Position numbers and translations under genes: made by a program. Shown one piece after another: positions 25,388 to 32,861 of a DNA stretch of 64,000 nucleotides. The notes under the pieces are model-generated. The model had not been told where the DNA came from. It searched no databases and saw only the letters and a program-made list of their open reading frames with translations. Origin of the DNA: Pseudoalteromonas rubra (GTDB taxonomy: Bacteria; Pseudomonadota; Gammaproteobacteria; Enterobacterales; Alteromonadaceae); assembly GCF_000967655.1 (NCBI RefSeq), contig NZ_JXYA01000047.1, positions 1 through 64,000 on the forward strand. The letters run 5' to 3'. Positions within the stretch are counted from its first letter, which is position 1; each line of letters begins with the position of its first letter.

Positions 25388-25416
25388 AGTCCGCCAGCCC
25401 TTGCGACGGGCGGACT
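25388..25416. terminator. Bidirectional hairpin closing the TOMM cluster
   Basis: AGTCCGCC (25388-25395) pairs with GGCGGACT (25409-25416). It stands between the convergent ends of the 165-residue gene and the OsmC-YcaO gene, where a shared terminator is expected. No long T-run is visible on either side. Confidence 0.6.
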
Positions 25417-25434
25417 AATAGAACACTTAGCGAT

Positions 25435-27618
25435 TTACCCCTTGGCAAACTTAGCGCGTGCGGCGTGTAGCTTTTTGTAGCTGTCGATTAAGCGCAGGTG
25501 CTTGTCCAGGCCTTCCAGTTGCATGTTGGTTGGTGTCAGGCCATAGAATTTCACGTCTCCATTGATTGAGCCTATCACAGCATCCATGACTTCTTTGCCG
25601 AACATGCGGGTAAAGCTGTGGATGTAGTCTTCAATTTCCAGCTCTTCGTCTAGCGCTACTTCCAGCGTCGCGTGCATTGCCTGGTAGAACAGGCCGCGTT
25701 CAACGGTGTTGTCGTTGTATTGCAGGAAGGTTTCGACCAGCTCAATAGCGGCCTCAATGTCGCCCAGCGCCAGATAAATGAGGATCTTCAGCTCTAAGAT
25801 AGTCAGCTGGCCCCAGACCGTGTTTTCATCGAACTCTACGCCGATCAGGGTGATGATGTCGATGTAGTTATCAAGCTGACTTTCTTCAAGGCGATTAACC
25901 AAATCGGCCAGTGCTTCATCTTCCAGCGAATGTATGTTCAGAATGTCTTCGCGGTATTGCAGGGCTTTGTTGGTGTTATCCCAGATCAGGTCTTCTGCCG
26001 GGTAAACCTCTGAGTAGCCTGGCACCAGAATACGGCACGCTGTGCCCATATCGGTAAACTCAGCGATATAAGCTTCTTTGCCTAAGTCTTTCAAAATGGC
26101 GAACAGTTTGTCGCACTCTTCTTCGTTGGTACCAGTGAAGTCCCACTCCACAAACTCATAATCGTGCTTGGCACTGAAAAAACGCCAGGAGATCACACCG
26201 GTTGAATCAATAAAGTGCTCTACAAAGTTCTCCGGCTCAGATACTGCCATGCTGTTAAACGTGGGTTTTGGTACATCGTTCAAACCTTCAAAGCTGCGGC
26301 CCTGCAACAGCTCAGTCAGGCTGCGCTCCAGCGCCACTTCCAGGCTTGGGTGCGCACCAAAAGAGGCAAACACACCGCCGGTTTTGGGGTTCATCAGGGT
26401 CACACACATGACCGGGAACTGACCGCCCAGAGAAGCATCTTTTACCACAACCGGAAAGCCCTGCTCTTCAAGCCCTTTAATGCCCGCCACAATGCCCGGG
26501 AACTTGGCAAGTACGTCTTCAGGTACATCCGGCAGTACAATTTCTTGCTCTATGATCTGCTTTTTCACCGCGCGCTCAAAGATCTCAGACAAACACTGCA
26601 CTTTGGCTTCAAACAGGTTGTTACCCGCACTCATGCCGTTGCTCAGGAACAGGTTTTCGATCAGGTTAGACGGGAAGTAAACCGTTTCACCGTTGCTGTG
26701 ACGGGTGTAAGGAATAGAGCAAATACCACGCTCGACATTGCCCGAGTTGGTGTCTATCAGGTTTGAGCCGCGCAGCTCGCCTTCCGGATCGTAGATTTCG
26801 CGCGTGTAGCCGTCGAGGATCTCGCTTGGCAGTTCGTCGTTGTCACCCGGTTTAAACCACTTCTCATTGGGGTAATGAACAAACTCGGCGTTGGCAATTT
26901 CTTCACCAAAGAACTGATCATTGTAGAAAAAGTTACAGTTAAGGCGCTCAATAAACTCGCCCAGTGCTGAGCACAGTGCGCTTTCTTTAGTTGCACCTTT
27001 ACCGTTGGTAAAGCACATCGGTGATGCCGCATCACGAATGTGTAATGACCAAACGTTAGGCACAATGTTACGCCACGACGCGACTTCGATTTTCATGCCC
27101 AGATCAGACAAAATGCCGGTCATATTGGCGATGGTCTGCTCAAGTGGCAAGTCTTTACCGAGGATAAAAGTGCTGGCATCTGACTCTGTATTTACCATCA
27201 GCATAGCCTGTGCGTCGTCATCCAGGCTCTCTACCGCTTCAACCTGAAACTCAGGGCCGGTCTGGATCACTTTTTTCACAGTACAGCGGTCAATAGAGCG
27301 CAAAATGCCCTGACGATCTTTTTCAGAAATGCTCTCTGGCAGCTCTACCTGAATTTTAAAGATCTGGTTGTAGCGGTTTTCGGGGTCAACAATGTTGTTT
27401 TGCGCCACGCGAATGCCGTCGGTCGGAATGTCGCGCGCATTACAATACACTTTCACAAAGTAAGCCGCACACAGCGCAGACGAAGCCAGAAAATAGTCGA
27501 ACGGGCTGGGCGCCGAGCCATCGCCTTTGTAGCGTATAGGCTGATCGGCAATGACAGAAAAATCATCGAATCTGGCGTCAATTCGAAGATTATCGAGATA
27601 ATTTACTTTGATTTCCAT
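25435..27618 (-). CDS. OsmC-YcaO fusion protein (housekeeping-type YcaO)
   Basis: The ATG at 27618 gives 727 residues and starts directly at the OsmC domain (MEIKVNYLDNLRIDARFDDF). A GTG at 27696 would add 26 residues without a Shine-Dalgarno sequence. Residues ~1-140 are OsmC-like (GDGSAPSPFDYFLASSALCAAYFVKVYC, with the family Cys positions). The YcaO domain spans ~170-580 (TNGKGATKESALCSALGEFIERLNCN; GMSAGNNLFEAKVQCLSEIFER; LVPGYSEVYP). A helical TPR-like C-terminus resembles E. coli YcaO, whose product is tied to ribosomal protein S12 methylthiolation. The gene has host-like composition and converges on the TOMM cluster. It is probably unrelated to peptide production, though a genomic neighbour of two other YcaOs is notable. 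Confidence 0.9.
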   Translation of the reverse strand: MEIKVNYLDNLRIDARFDDFSVIADQPIRYKGDGSAPSPFDYFLASSALCAAYFVKVYCNARDIPTDGIRVAQNNIVDPENRYNQIFKIQVELPESISEKDRQGILRSIDRCTVKKVIQTGPEFQVEAVESLDDDAQAMLMVNTESDASTFILGKDLPLEQTIANMTGILSDLGMKIEVASWRNIVPNVWSLHIRDAASPMCFTNGKGATKESALCSALGEFIERLNCNFFYNDQFFGEEIANAEFVHYPNEKWFKPGDNDELPSEILDGYTREIYDPEGELRGSNLIDTNSGNVERGICSIPYTRHSNGETVYFPSNLIENLFLSNGMSAGNNLFEAKVQCLSEIFERAVKKQIIEQEIVLPDVPEDVLAKFPGIVAGIKGLEEQGFPVVVKDASLGGQFPVMCVTLMNPKTGGVFASFGAHPSLEVALERSLTELLQGRSFEGLNDVPKPTFNSMAVSEPENFVEHFIDSTGVISWRFFSAKHDYEFVEWDFTGTNEEECDKLFAILKDLGKEAYIAEFTDMGTACRILVPGYSEVYPAEDLIWDNTNKALQYREDILNIHSLEDEALADLVNRLEESQLDNYIDIITLIGVEFDENTVWGQLTILELKILIYLALGDIEAAIELVETFLQYNDNTVERGLFYQAMHATLEVALDEELEIEDYIHSFTRMFGKEVMDAVIGSINGDVKFYGLTPTNMQLEGLDKHLRLIDSYKKLHAARAKFAKG

Positions 27619-27812
27619 GGGGAAGGTTCCGGTGTATTGCAATCGAAAACCCCTATTGTACTTGAGGTTGCAAGGCGGTGCCAATGCTGATGGCACAAAT
27701 CTACAAACCAGCGCAAATTAAGTCATTAAATGCCTGTTATTGGCCGCAAAGGCATGTTACTTTCTTGGCACTTAAACTCATCCGACAACACACGAGATAA
27801 CAAGGATTTATT

Positions 27813-28403
27813 ATGCGCAGCTATGTGTGGTTAGCACTTGGTTTAGGGCTTTTTTCCGGCTCTGCTTTGGCCGATAACGGCTTTGGTGTCACTTTATATG
27901 GTGGTAAAAGCAGCAACCAGGAATTGCATACCAGTCAAAAAGCAGTGGTTAATCTGGCCGATGAAAACCACTTTGGGGTCAGCTTTGATCGCTATTTAGA
28001 TAATAAACGCTATGGCTTGTTTTACAGCATGCTCGAAACTGAATTTGAAGATGCGCCAATCCAGAAAGTGGATATGGAATATCTGATGTTTCAAAGCGCC
28101 ATAGATGTGGAAATCACAGATAATCTCGATAGCTACATCGGTGCCCAAATCGGTGTGAATAAAGTAACTCCTAACTTTGAAGAGCCGGATCACTTTTTTG
28201 CTGCGGGCTTTTATGGCGGCCTGAAATATGATTTGGGCGCCGGATTTAGCGCGCTAACTGAGATACGCTGGCTCGCGTCTGCAATTAAAAACTCGTCTAA
28301 AGTACGTTGTGATGGCAGCGACGAGGATGTCTGTGCATGGCATTTCGACGGCGATGTACTAAACCAGTTCCAGCTGAATGTGGGCCTGACTTACCGGTTT
28401 TAA
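27813..28403 (+). CDS. Small outer-membrane beta-barrel protein
   Basis: The 196-residue product has a clear signal peptide (MRSYVWLALGLGLFSGSALA-DNG). The remaining ~175 residues alternate hydrophobic and polar residues as in eight-stranded barrels (FGVTLYGGKSS; HFGVSFDRYLD; FYGGLKYDLGAGFSALTEIRWL) and end in a typical C-terminal strand finishing in Phe (FQLNVGLTYRF). It has two Cys near the end (VRCDGSDEDVCAW), possibly a disulphide in a loop. AAGGA precedes the start. No specific function can be given; OmpA- or OmpW-like porin or adhesion roles are both possible. Confidence 0.8.
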   Translation: MRSYVWLALGLGLFSGSALADNGFGVTLYGGKSSNQELHTSQKAVVNLADENHFGVSFDRYLDNKRYGLFYSMLETEFEDAPIQKVDMEYLMFQSAIDVEITDNLDSYIGAQIGVNKVTPNFEEPDHFFAAGFYGGLKYDLGAGFSALTEIRWLASAIKNSSKVRCDGSDEDVCAWHFDGDVLNQFQLNVGLTYRF

Positions 28404-28568
28404 CTCGCTCGGCCGGCGTTATTTCGTCGGTCATCGCATACCTGGTGAAACTGCAACACCAATGCCACCACAGCCAATTGCGCTGAATGTAAGTAGCTCC
28501 CGGATCGTTGGCCTAAACAGCGCGTTCGATGGGCATTTTTAAACAGAGGAATGCCCTGCTCCACTGTA

Positions 28569-29444
28569 TTACAACGTCGTTTTTAAATGCTCAATAAACA
28601 ACCGGGTTTTGCGGGGGGTGTAGCTCGCCTTGGGATAATAAGCCCAGAGCTGTTTAACCTCGGAGCGAATATCCGGCAAAATCGGCACCAGTGCGCCTGA
28701 GCTTAATTCCCGCTCAATATAACTGGGCGCAATAAATAGCAGGCCAATCCCCTGCACTGCCGCCTTTAAAATGGCATCCAGATGATCGGTCACAAAATTA
28801 TAGTTAGTAAACTCAAACAGCCGGCCATCTTCGAGCACCACACCACCCACTTTGTGATAATAGCTGCTCAGCAACATTTTATGCGCTGCCAGGTCCTCAA
28901 CGCAGGTTATCTCATCGCAACGGGCCAGATATTCGGGCGCGCCAAATAACTGCATTTGATAATCAAACAACCGGGTGCCTTTGTGCGACACCGAATCGAA
29001 CGACTCGTTGTAACGGGTGATCACCACATCGTGTTGCAGATCCGGTGGCTCGCCCGGTGCCAGTACGTTCAGATGAATGGTGATCTGCGGGTGTTGCGCT
29101 AAAAACTGCTCTATTTTAGGCATCAACACACTGCTGCCCACCGCTTGCGTAGCAGCAATTTTCAGGCTCCCCTGTAGCTCAGATTGCTCAGATTGTGCGG
29201 TTTCGATCAGGGCTTCAAACTGTGCCAGCCAGTCTCTGGCGCGAGGGAAAAAGTGCAGCCCTTGCTCAGTCAGATTAACCTGCCGGGTGGTGCGAATAAA
29301 TAAACTCTGTCCCAGATGCCGCTCCAGCCAGTCAATCCGCTTGCTCATGGCTGATGCCGAAATCCCCTGATGTTCTGCCGCCTTGGTGAAGCTGCCCAGC
29401 TCCGCCAGAACACAAAAACTGCGTGTTGCTGTTAACCAATCCAT
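28569..29444 (-). CDS. LysR-family transcriptional regulator
   Basis: The 291-residue protein starts MDWLTATRSFCVLAELGSFTKAAEHQG and continues with SASAMSKRIDWLERHLGQSLFIRTTRQVNLTE, the LysR winged helix-turn-helix at residues 1-60. The effector domain follows (SLKIAATQAVGSSVLMPKI onward). It is divergently placed 100 bp from the MFS transporter gene, the usual arrangement for a regulator and its target. TTCCT-ACA-AGGAA at 29453-29465 is a perfect dyad that could be its operator. Confidence 0.92.
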   Translation of the reverse strand: MDWLTATRSFCVLAELGSFTKAAEHQGISASAMSKRIDWLERHLGQSLFIRTTRQVNLTEQGLHFFPRARDWLAQFEALIETAQSEQSELQGSLKIAATQAVGSSVLMPKIEQFLAQHPQITIHLNVLAPGEPPDLQHDVVITRYNESFDSVSHKGTRLFDYQMQLFGAPEYLARCDEITCVEDLAAHKMLLSSYYHKVGGVVLEDGRLFEFTNYNFVTDHLDAILKAAVQGIGLLFIAPSYIERELSSGALVPILPDIRSEVKQLWAYYPKASYTPRKTRLFIEHLKTTL

Positions 29445-29452
29445 TCAATTAA

Positions 29453-29465
29453 TTCCTACAAGGAA
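29453..29465. promoter_or_regulatory. Inverted repeat in LysR/MFS divergent region
   Basis: The perfect dyad TTCCT-ACA-AGGAA lies 9 bp upstream of the LysR start and 80 bp upstream of the MFS gene. A related half-site, AAGGAAAG, lies at 29500-29507. It is a candidate LysR-type binding site by position only. Confidence 0.4.
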
Positions 29466-29544
29466 ATAGTATTTTAATTATTACCTTATTTTTAGGACAA
29501 GGAAAGCGGCGTATAGTGCCTGGGTCAAATCCTCTGCGCCTGGA

Positions 29545-30717
29545 GTGCCTGTGTACTTGTTTACTATGCTCGCTGTTTTACTGATGTCCTGCTCTCAGCT
29601 GGTCAGCCAGGTGTATATGCCTGTTTTGCCTGATATCGCAGACAGCCTGATGCTGTCCAATGGCCAGAGTCAGGCAATGATCATCAGCTATTTTATTACC
29701 CTGGGCGCGGCGCAGCTGATCGTCGGCCCGCTGCGCGACAAATATGGTGATCGGCCTTTGTTTATCGCCGGGCAAATCATTCTGCTGATAGGCACCCTGT
29801 TATGCGCCTTGGCACCAGACAACGGCACCTTTTTAATTGGTCGAATATTACAAGGCGCAGGCTCCGCATCACCGGTGTTAATTAGCCGCACCTTACTGGC
29901 TCAACGGCTGTCTGGCGCCAAACTAAAAAGTGCCATGGCAACGGTGGCTATCTCAGCCAGTGTCACTGCCATTATTGCGCCGCTGCTCGGTGGCATGCTT
30001 AGCAGCTGGTTTGGCTGGCAGGGGTTATCCCTGGTGCTCATCACTTACTATTTGTTTATCACGCTATTTGGGCTGAGCCTGCTCAAGACCCGCGCACCTC
30101 AGCCTATTGCGATTAACCCGATGAGCCTCATCAGGCATTACCAAAATATGGCCAGATGCCAGGTTTTTCTATCTCTGGCCAGCTTCAAATGGGTGCCAAC
30201 CTTTTTGTATTTAACGCTTCAACTGCACTTGCCGTTTTTACTTCAGGAGCGTTTTGGCTTCACCACCAGCCAGACCGGGCAGGCGATGATGCTGCCCATG
30301 GTGGGCCTGTTGCTGGGTGCCGTGTTTGCTAAGGTTTTGCAGCGTCATGTCAGCTATATGAAAATTGTCCTGTGGTTGTGGCCGGTCTTACTTATGAGCG
30401 CACTGACTTTTCTGCTGGCCAGCGACCACGCCCTGGCGGTGTTACTGGCGTATGCCGCCATCATGCTGGTGTTTGGCGGCTATTTTCCAAGCTATATGCA
30501 CCTGATTGGCCTGCTTCACCCCACTCAGGCGGGCACTGCCAACGCCCTGGTCGGGGCCATCGAGTTACTGATTTTCTCTGTGATTGCCTGGCTGGTTAAT
30601 CTGTGGCTGCCAGACAACACACAAACTCTCTCACTGTTGGTAGCCGTGTGCGCCGCGCTGTTGTTATTAAGCTGGCGTACTATCCGCATTCAGCGACCAC
30701 ATTTTGAACACACTTAA
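29545..30717 (+). CDS. MFS drug-efflux transporter (Bcr/CflA-like)
   Basis: The 390-residue product has about 12 hydrophobic helices. LIVGPLRDKYGDRPLFIAGQ is the loop 2-3 motif of major facilitator proteins, and GRILQGAGSASPVLISRTLL matches motif C-like residues of drug/proton antiporters such as Bcr/CflA/EmrD. Start choice is uncertain: GTG at 29545, GTG at 29551 (TGGAG five bases upstream) and ATG at 29566 are all in frame. It is probably regulated by the divergent LysR gene. The GNAT gene overlaps or follows immediately, suggesting a shared transcript. Substrate is unknown. Confidence 0.9.
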   Translation: MPVYLFTMLAVLLMSCSQLVSQVYMPVLPDIADSLMLSNGQSQAMIISYFITLGAAQLIVGPLRDKYGDRPLFIAGQIILLIGTLLCALAPDNGTFLIGRILQGAGSASPVLISRTLLAQRLSGAKLKSAMATVAISASVTAIIAPLLGGMLSSWFGWQGLSLVLITYYLFITLFGLSLLKTRAPQPIAINPMSLIRHYQNMARCQVFLSLASFKWVPTFLYLTLQLHLPFLLQERFGFTTSQTGQAMMLPMVGLLLGAVFAKVLQRHVSYMKIVLWLWPVLLMSALTFLLASDHALAVLLAYAAIMLVFGGYFPSYMHLIGLLHPTQAGTANALVGAIELLIFSVIAWLVNLWLPDNTQTLSLLVAVCAALLLLSWRTIRIQRPHFEHT

Positions 30718-30739
30718 CGTATACTTTTTGGGATCATTC

Positions 30740-31297
30740 ATGTTCGAAAAACTTCATTTTAACACGGCCCGCCTTACCATTCGGCCATTGCAGCAAGGTG
30801 ATCTGCATGCCATTTACGAAAGCAGACGCAGCCCCAAGACATCCAAATATATTGGCGAACCGGCCACACTGGAAGATGCTCAGGCCCGCATTGATCAGGC
30901 AAGTGCCCCCTGGCAGGCCAAGGAACATGAGCGGCTGCTGCTGGCTGTAGTCAGACGAGAAGACAATGTGCTGATCGGTGAACTCATGTATAAGTTTTTG
31001 AGCCACAATACCAAAACGGCTGAGATCGGTTATCGCCTGAATGAAAAATATATCGGTCAGGGCTACGCGTTTGAGGCTGCAAATGGCCTGATAGAAGCTG
31101 CCTTTGCGCAGTTTGGACTCAATAAGATCTGTGCATTTTGCGCGGTTGAAAATCAGGCTTCGTGGCGACTGATGCAAAAGCTTGGGATGCAGCAGGAAGC
31201 GCATTTACGCCAGCACTTCAAATTCAGTCACGGCTATTATGATGGCTATATGTACGGCCTGTTGCGCAGTGAGCATAGCATGGCTGCAACGGCATAA
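30740..31297 (+). CDS. GNAT acetyltransferase (RimJ/RimL-like)
   Basis: The start at the ATG at 30740 (MFEKLHFNTARLTIRPL) is preferred, with GGGATC upstream; an ATG at 30704 would overlap the transporter gene. The 185-residue protein has the RimJ/RimL type layout: RLTIRPLQQGDLHAIYE, the acetyl-CoA loop EKYIGQGYAFEAANGLIEAAF, and ENQASWRLMQKLGMQQEAHLR. Such enzymes acetylate N-terminal amines or small amines. Closeness to the efflux pump hints at a detoxification pair, which is unproven. Confidence 0.9.
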   Translation: MFEKLHFNTARLTIRPLQQGDLHAIYESRRSPKTSKYIGEPATLEDAQARIDQASAPWQAKEHERLLLAVVRREDNVLIGELMYKFLSHNTKTAEIGYRLNEKYIGQGYAFEAANGLIEAAFAQFGLNKICAFCAVENQASWRLMQKLGMQQEAHLRQHFKFSHGYYDGYMYGLLRSEHSMAATA

Positions 31298-31465
31298 TAC
31301 CAATTTCACTAAATACCTGTTCAATTTGACGGAGCAAATATGACGCTAACGGCGTTAAAAATTTCTCATTTAGAACAACTAAATAACAAAATTTTTGCCT
31401 GGTTATCGACAATATTTTCTCGCCTCAAAATAGAACACTTAATTAAGCAAATTGGTATAAGAATC

Positions 31466-31494
31466 GAAAAAGGCACCCTTATCAGGTGCCTTGG
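31466..31494 (-). terminator. Rho-independent terminator of the EF-hand genes
   Basis: On the minus strand AAGGCACC-TGATAAG-GGTGCCTT is followed by TTTC. It lies about 75 bp beyond the last EF-hand gene and also faces the end of the GNAT gene. Confidence 0.75.
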
Positions 31495-31569
31495 TTCATG
31501 GAAGGACCCATGAAGACTGTTGCGTAAAAATACAAAATTGGGAGAGTGTGCCTGAGTTATATCAGCCGG

Positions 31570-31773
31570 TTACAGGCGAAACTCCTGCTTAGACAGCTTG
31601 CCATCACCATTGCTGTCGAGTTTATCGAAATCTGAACTCAGTTCAGTCGATACAGCCGCTTCTGATTTGCTGATAAAGCCATCGTCATTTTTATCGAACG
31701 ATGAGAATGTGCTTGCTGCGTGTGCACCCAGGCTGGCCATCATTAGGGCTGCTGTGATCATTAACTTATTCAT
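31570..31773 (-). CDS. Secreted EF-hand mini-protein 1
   Basis: The 67-residue product has a signal peptide (MNKLMITAALMMASLGAHA-AST) and two EF-hand loops: DKNDDGFISKSE and DSNGDGKLSKQE. Both keep the Asp/Asn/Glu calcium ligands at positions 1, 3, 5 and 12. After cleavage only about 48 residues remain, essentially a single EF-hand pair, so a periplasmic calcium sensor or buffer is likely. It is the last of four similar genes in a row. Confidence 0.9.
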   Translation of the reverse strand: MNKLMITAALMMASLGAHAASTFSSFDKNDDGFISKSEAAVSTELSSDFDKLDSNGDGKLSKQEFRL

Positions 31774-31868
31774 ACTTAGCTCCTTAGCGTAAGATTTTAA
31801 TCTGTTTTATCTAACCTTGAGGGGAGTGACGCGACAATGGCGCCACTTGGTTTATTGCCCTCATTCAG

Positions 31869-32078
31869 CTACTGGCGAAATTCCTGCTCGGAAAGCTTAC
31901 CGTCGCCATTGCTGTCTAACTTGTCGAAAATAACCGTCAGGGTTTCTGAGCCTGCAGCTTCAGACTTTGAAATAAACCCGTCACCGTCGGTATCAAAGGA
32001 AGAGAATGAGCTGCTCGCGGCGTGTGCGCCCAGGCTGGCCACCATCAATACTGTGCTTAACATGAGTTTGTTCATCAT
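31869..32078 (-). CDS. Secreted EF-hand mini-protein 2
   Basis: The 69-residue product is close to its downstream neighbour: signal peptide MMNKLMLSTVLMVASLGAHA-ASS and loops DTDGDGFISKSE and DSNGDGKLSEQE. Similarity in the signal peptide as well as in the loops points to a local duplication. An in-frame ATG one codon later is an equally good start. Confidence 0.9.
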   Translation of the reverse strand: MMNKLMLSTVLMVASLGAHAASSSFSSFDTDGDGFISKSEAAGSETLTVIFDKLDSNGDGKLSEQEFRQ

Positions 32079-32098
32079 TATTTCCTCACTAACTTTGG

Positions 32099-32314
32099 TT
32101 AAAAGTGACTAAATTCTTTGGCGCTCAGCGCACCATCGCGATTGCTGTCCAGGCGTCTGAATGCTTCTGCTACGGCTGGGACCTGTTTCGCTTCTGACAT
32201 ACTGACCAGGCCATCATTGTTGGCATCCAGTAGTGCAAAATCCACCTCAGAGGCAAGTACCAGTGCACTGGTAAACATTCCGATTGTTAGTACAAATACA
32301 TGTTTTAGTTGCAT
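32099..32314 (-). CDS. Secreted EF-hand mini-protein 3
   Basis: The 71-residue product has signal peptide MQLKHVFVLTIGMFTSALVLA-SEV and loops DANNDGLVSMSE and DSNRDGALSAKE. It is more diverged from copies 1 and 2. The gap to copy 2 is 20 bp and to copy 4 is 26 bp, so copies 2-4 at least should share a transcript. Confidence 0.9.
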   Translation of the reverse strand: MQLKHVFVLTIGMFTSALVLASEVDFALLDANNDGLVSMSEAKQVPAVAEAFRRLDSNRDGALSAKEFSHF

Positions 32315-32340
32315 AATAAATCCTCCTGTCGGGGCGGTGT

Positions 32341-32562
32341 TTAGCTATTGAAGCCAGAAAATTCGCTTTTGCTCAGCAGACCATCGCCATTGCTATCCAG
32401 GTCTTTGAACTGGCCCATCAATCTGGGATTTGCTTTTGATTCACTCAGACTGATAGCGCCATCACCATCTGTGTCATACTTCTCGAAGTCACCGCCTGCA
32501 ATCGCTCCGGTTGCTAGTACAGTCAGACCCAAAGCCGCAATCATTGTCATAGATGTTTTCAT
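32341..32562 (-). CDS. Secreted EF-hand mini-protein 4 (first in operon)
   Basis: The 73-residue product has signal peptide MKTSMTMIAALGLTVLATGAIA-GGD and loops DTDGDGAISLSE and DSNGDGLLSKSE. It is the promoter-proximal gene of the set and faces glrK across 299 bp. That gap carries two matching palindromes (32741-32758 and 32808-32827), so control by the adjacent two-component system is plausible. Confidence 0.9.
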   Translation of the reverse strand: MKTSMTMIAALGLTVLATGAIAGGDFEKYDTDGDGAISLSESKANPRLMGQFKDLDSNGDGLLSKSEFSGFNS

Positions 32563-32740
32563 GTTACTTTCCTTCTGTTTTTCGTATTTGCTGTTAATGC
32601 TGCTGCCGCGAAACCGTTTGGGGTTTGTTGGCTGCGTTTGACAAGACTATTCCAACTTTGATGCCAGCTTTATTTAGTTATTTATTTTCAATGAGTTAAT
32701 AAAAGGTGGGTAAAAAAGTTCAGGTGGGATTAAGGTGATT

Positions 32741-32758
32741 TGTTGCTAAATGGCAACA
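32741..32758. promoter_or_regulatory. Palindromic operator-like site 1 between EF-hand operon and glrK
   Basis: TGTTGC-TAAATG-GCAACA is an 18-bp dyad with 6-bp arms. Site 2, 68 bp away centre to centre, has the same arms and spacing. The pair sits 103-120 bp upstream of glrK and about 180 bp upstream of the EF-hand operon, a distance typical of sigma-54 enhancer sites. I could not identify a convincing -24/-12 promoter. Confidence 0.6.
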
Positions 32759-32807
32759 TTGTTTAACCTGCGTTTTTGGCTCAACTTTAAAAATCAACAA
32801 CTTAGAC

Positions 32808-32827
32808 CTGTTGCTATTTAGCAACAG
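32808..32827. promoter_or_regulatory. Palindromic operator-like site 2 between EF-hand operon and glrK
   Basis: CTGTTGCTA-TT-TAGCAACAG has 9-bp perfect arms and contains the same TGTTGC(N6)GCAACA core as site 1. It ends 34 bp before the glrK start, so it could also act as an autorepression site for glrK. A third, weaker copy (GTTGC-AAATTG-GCAAC) lies inside glrK at 33225-33240. Confidence 0.65.
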
Positions 32828-32861
32828 CGGACCGAAATCGCACTAAAAAGCCAGATATTTT

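Noticed and set aside
28531..28556. GGGCAT...ATGCCC pair between the barrel-protein and LysR genes as a terminator
   Set aside because: Only six paired bases with a 14-nt loop; not distinguishable from chance.
30734..31204. Minus-strand frame of 156 residues over the GNAT gene
   Set aside because: Antisense to a clear GNAT with conserved acetyl-CoA loop.
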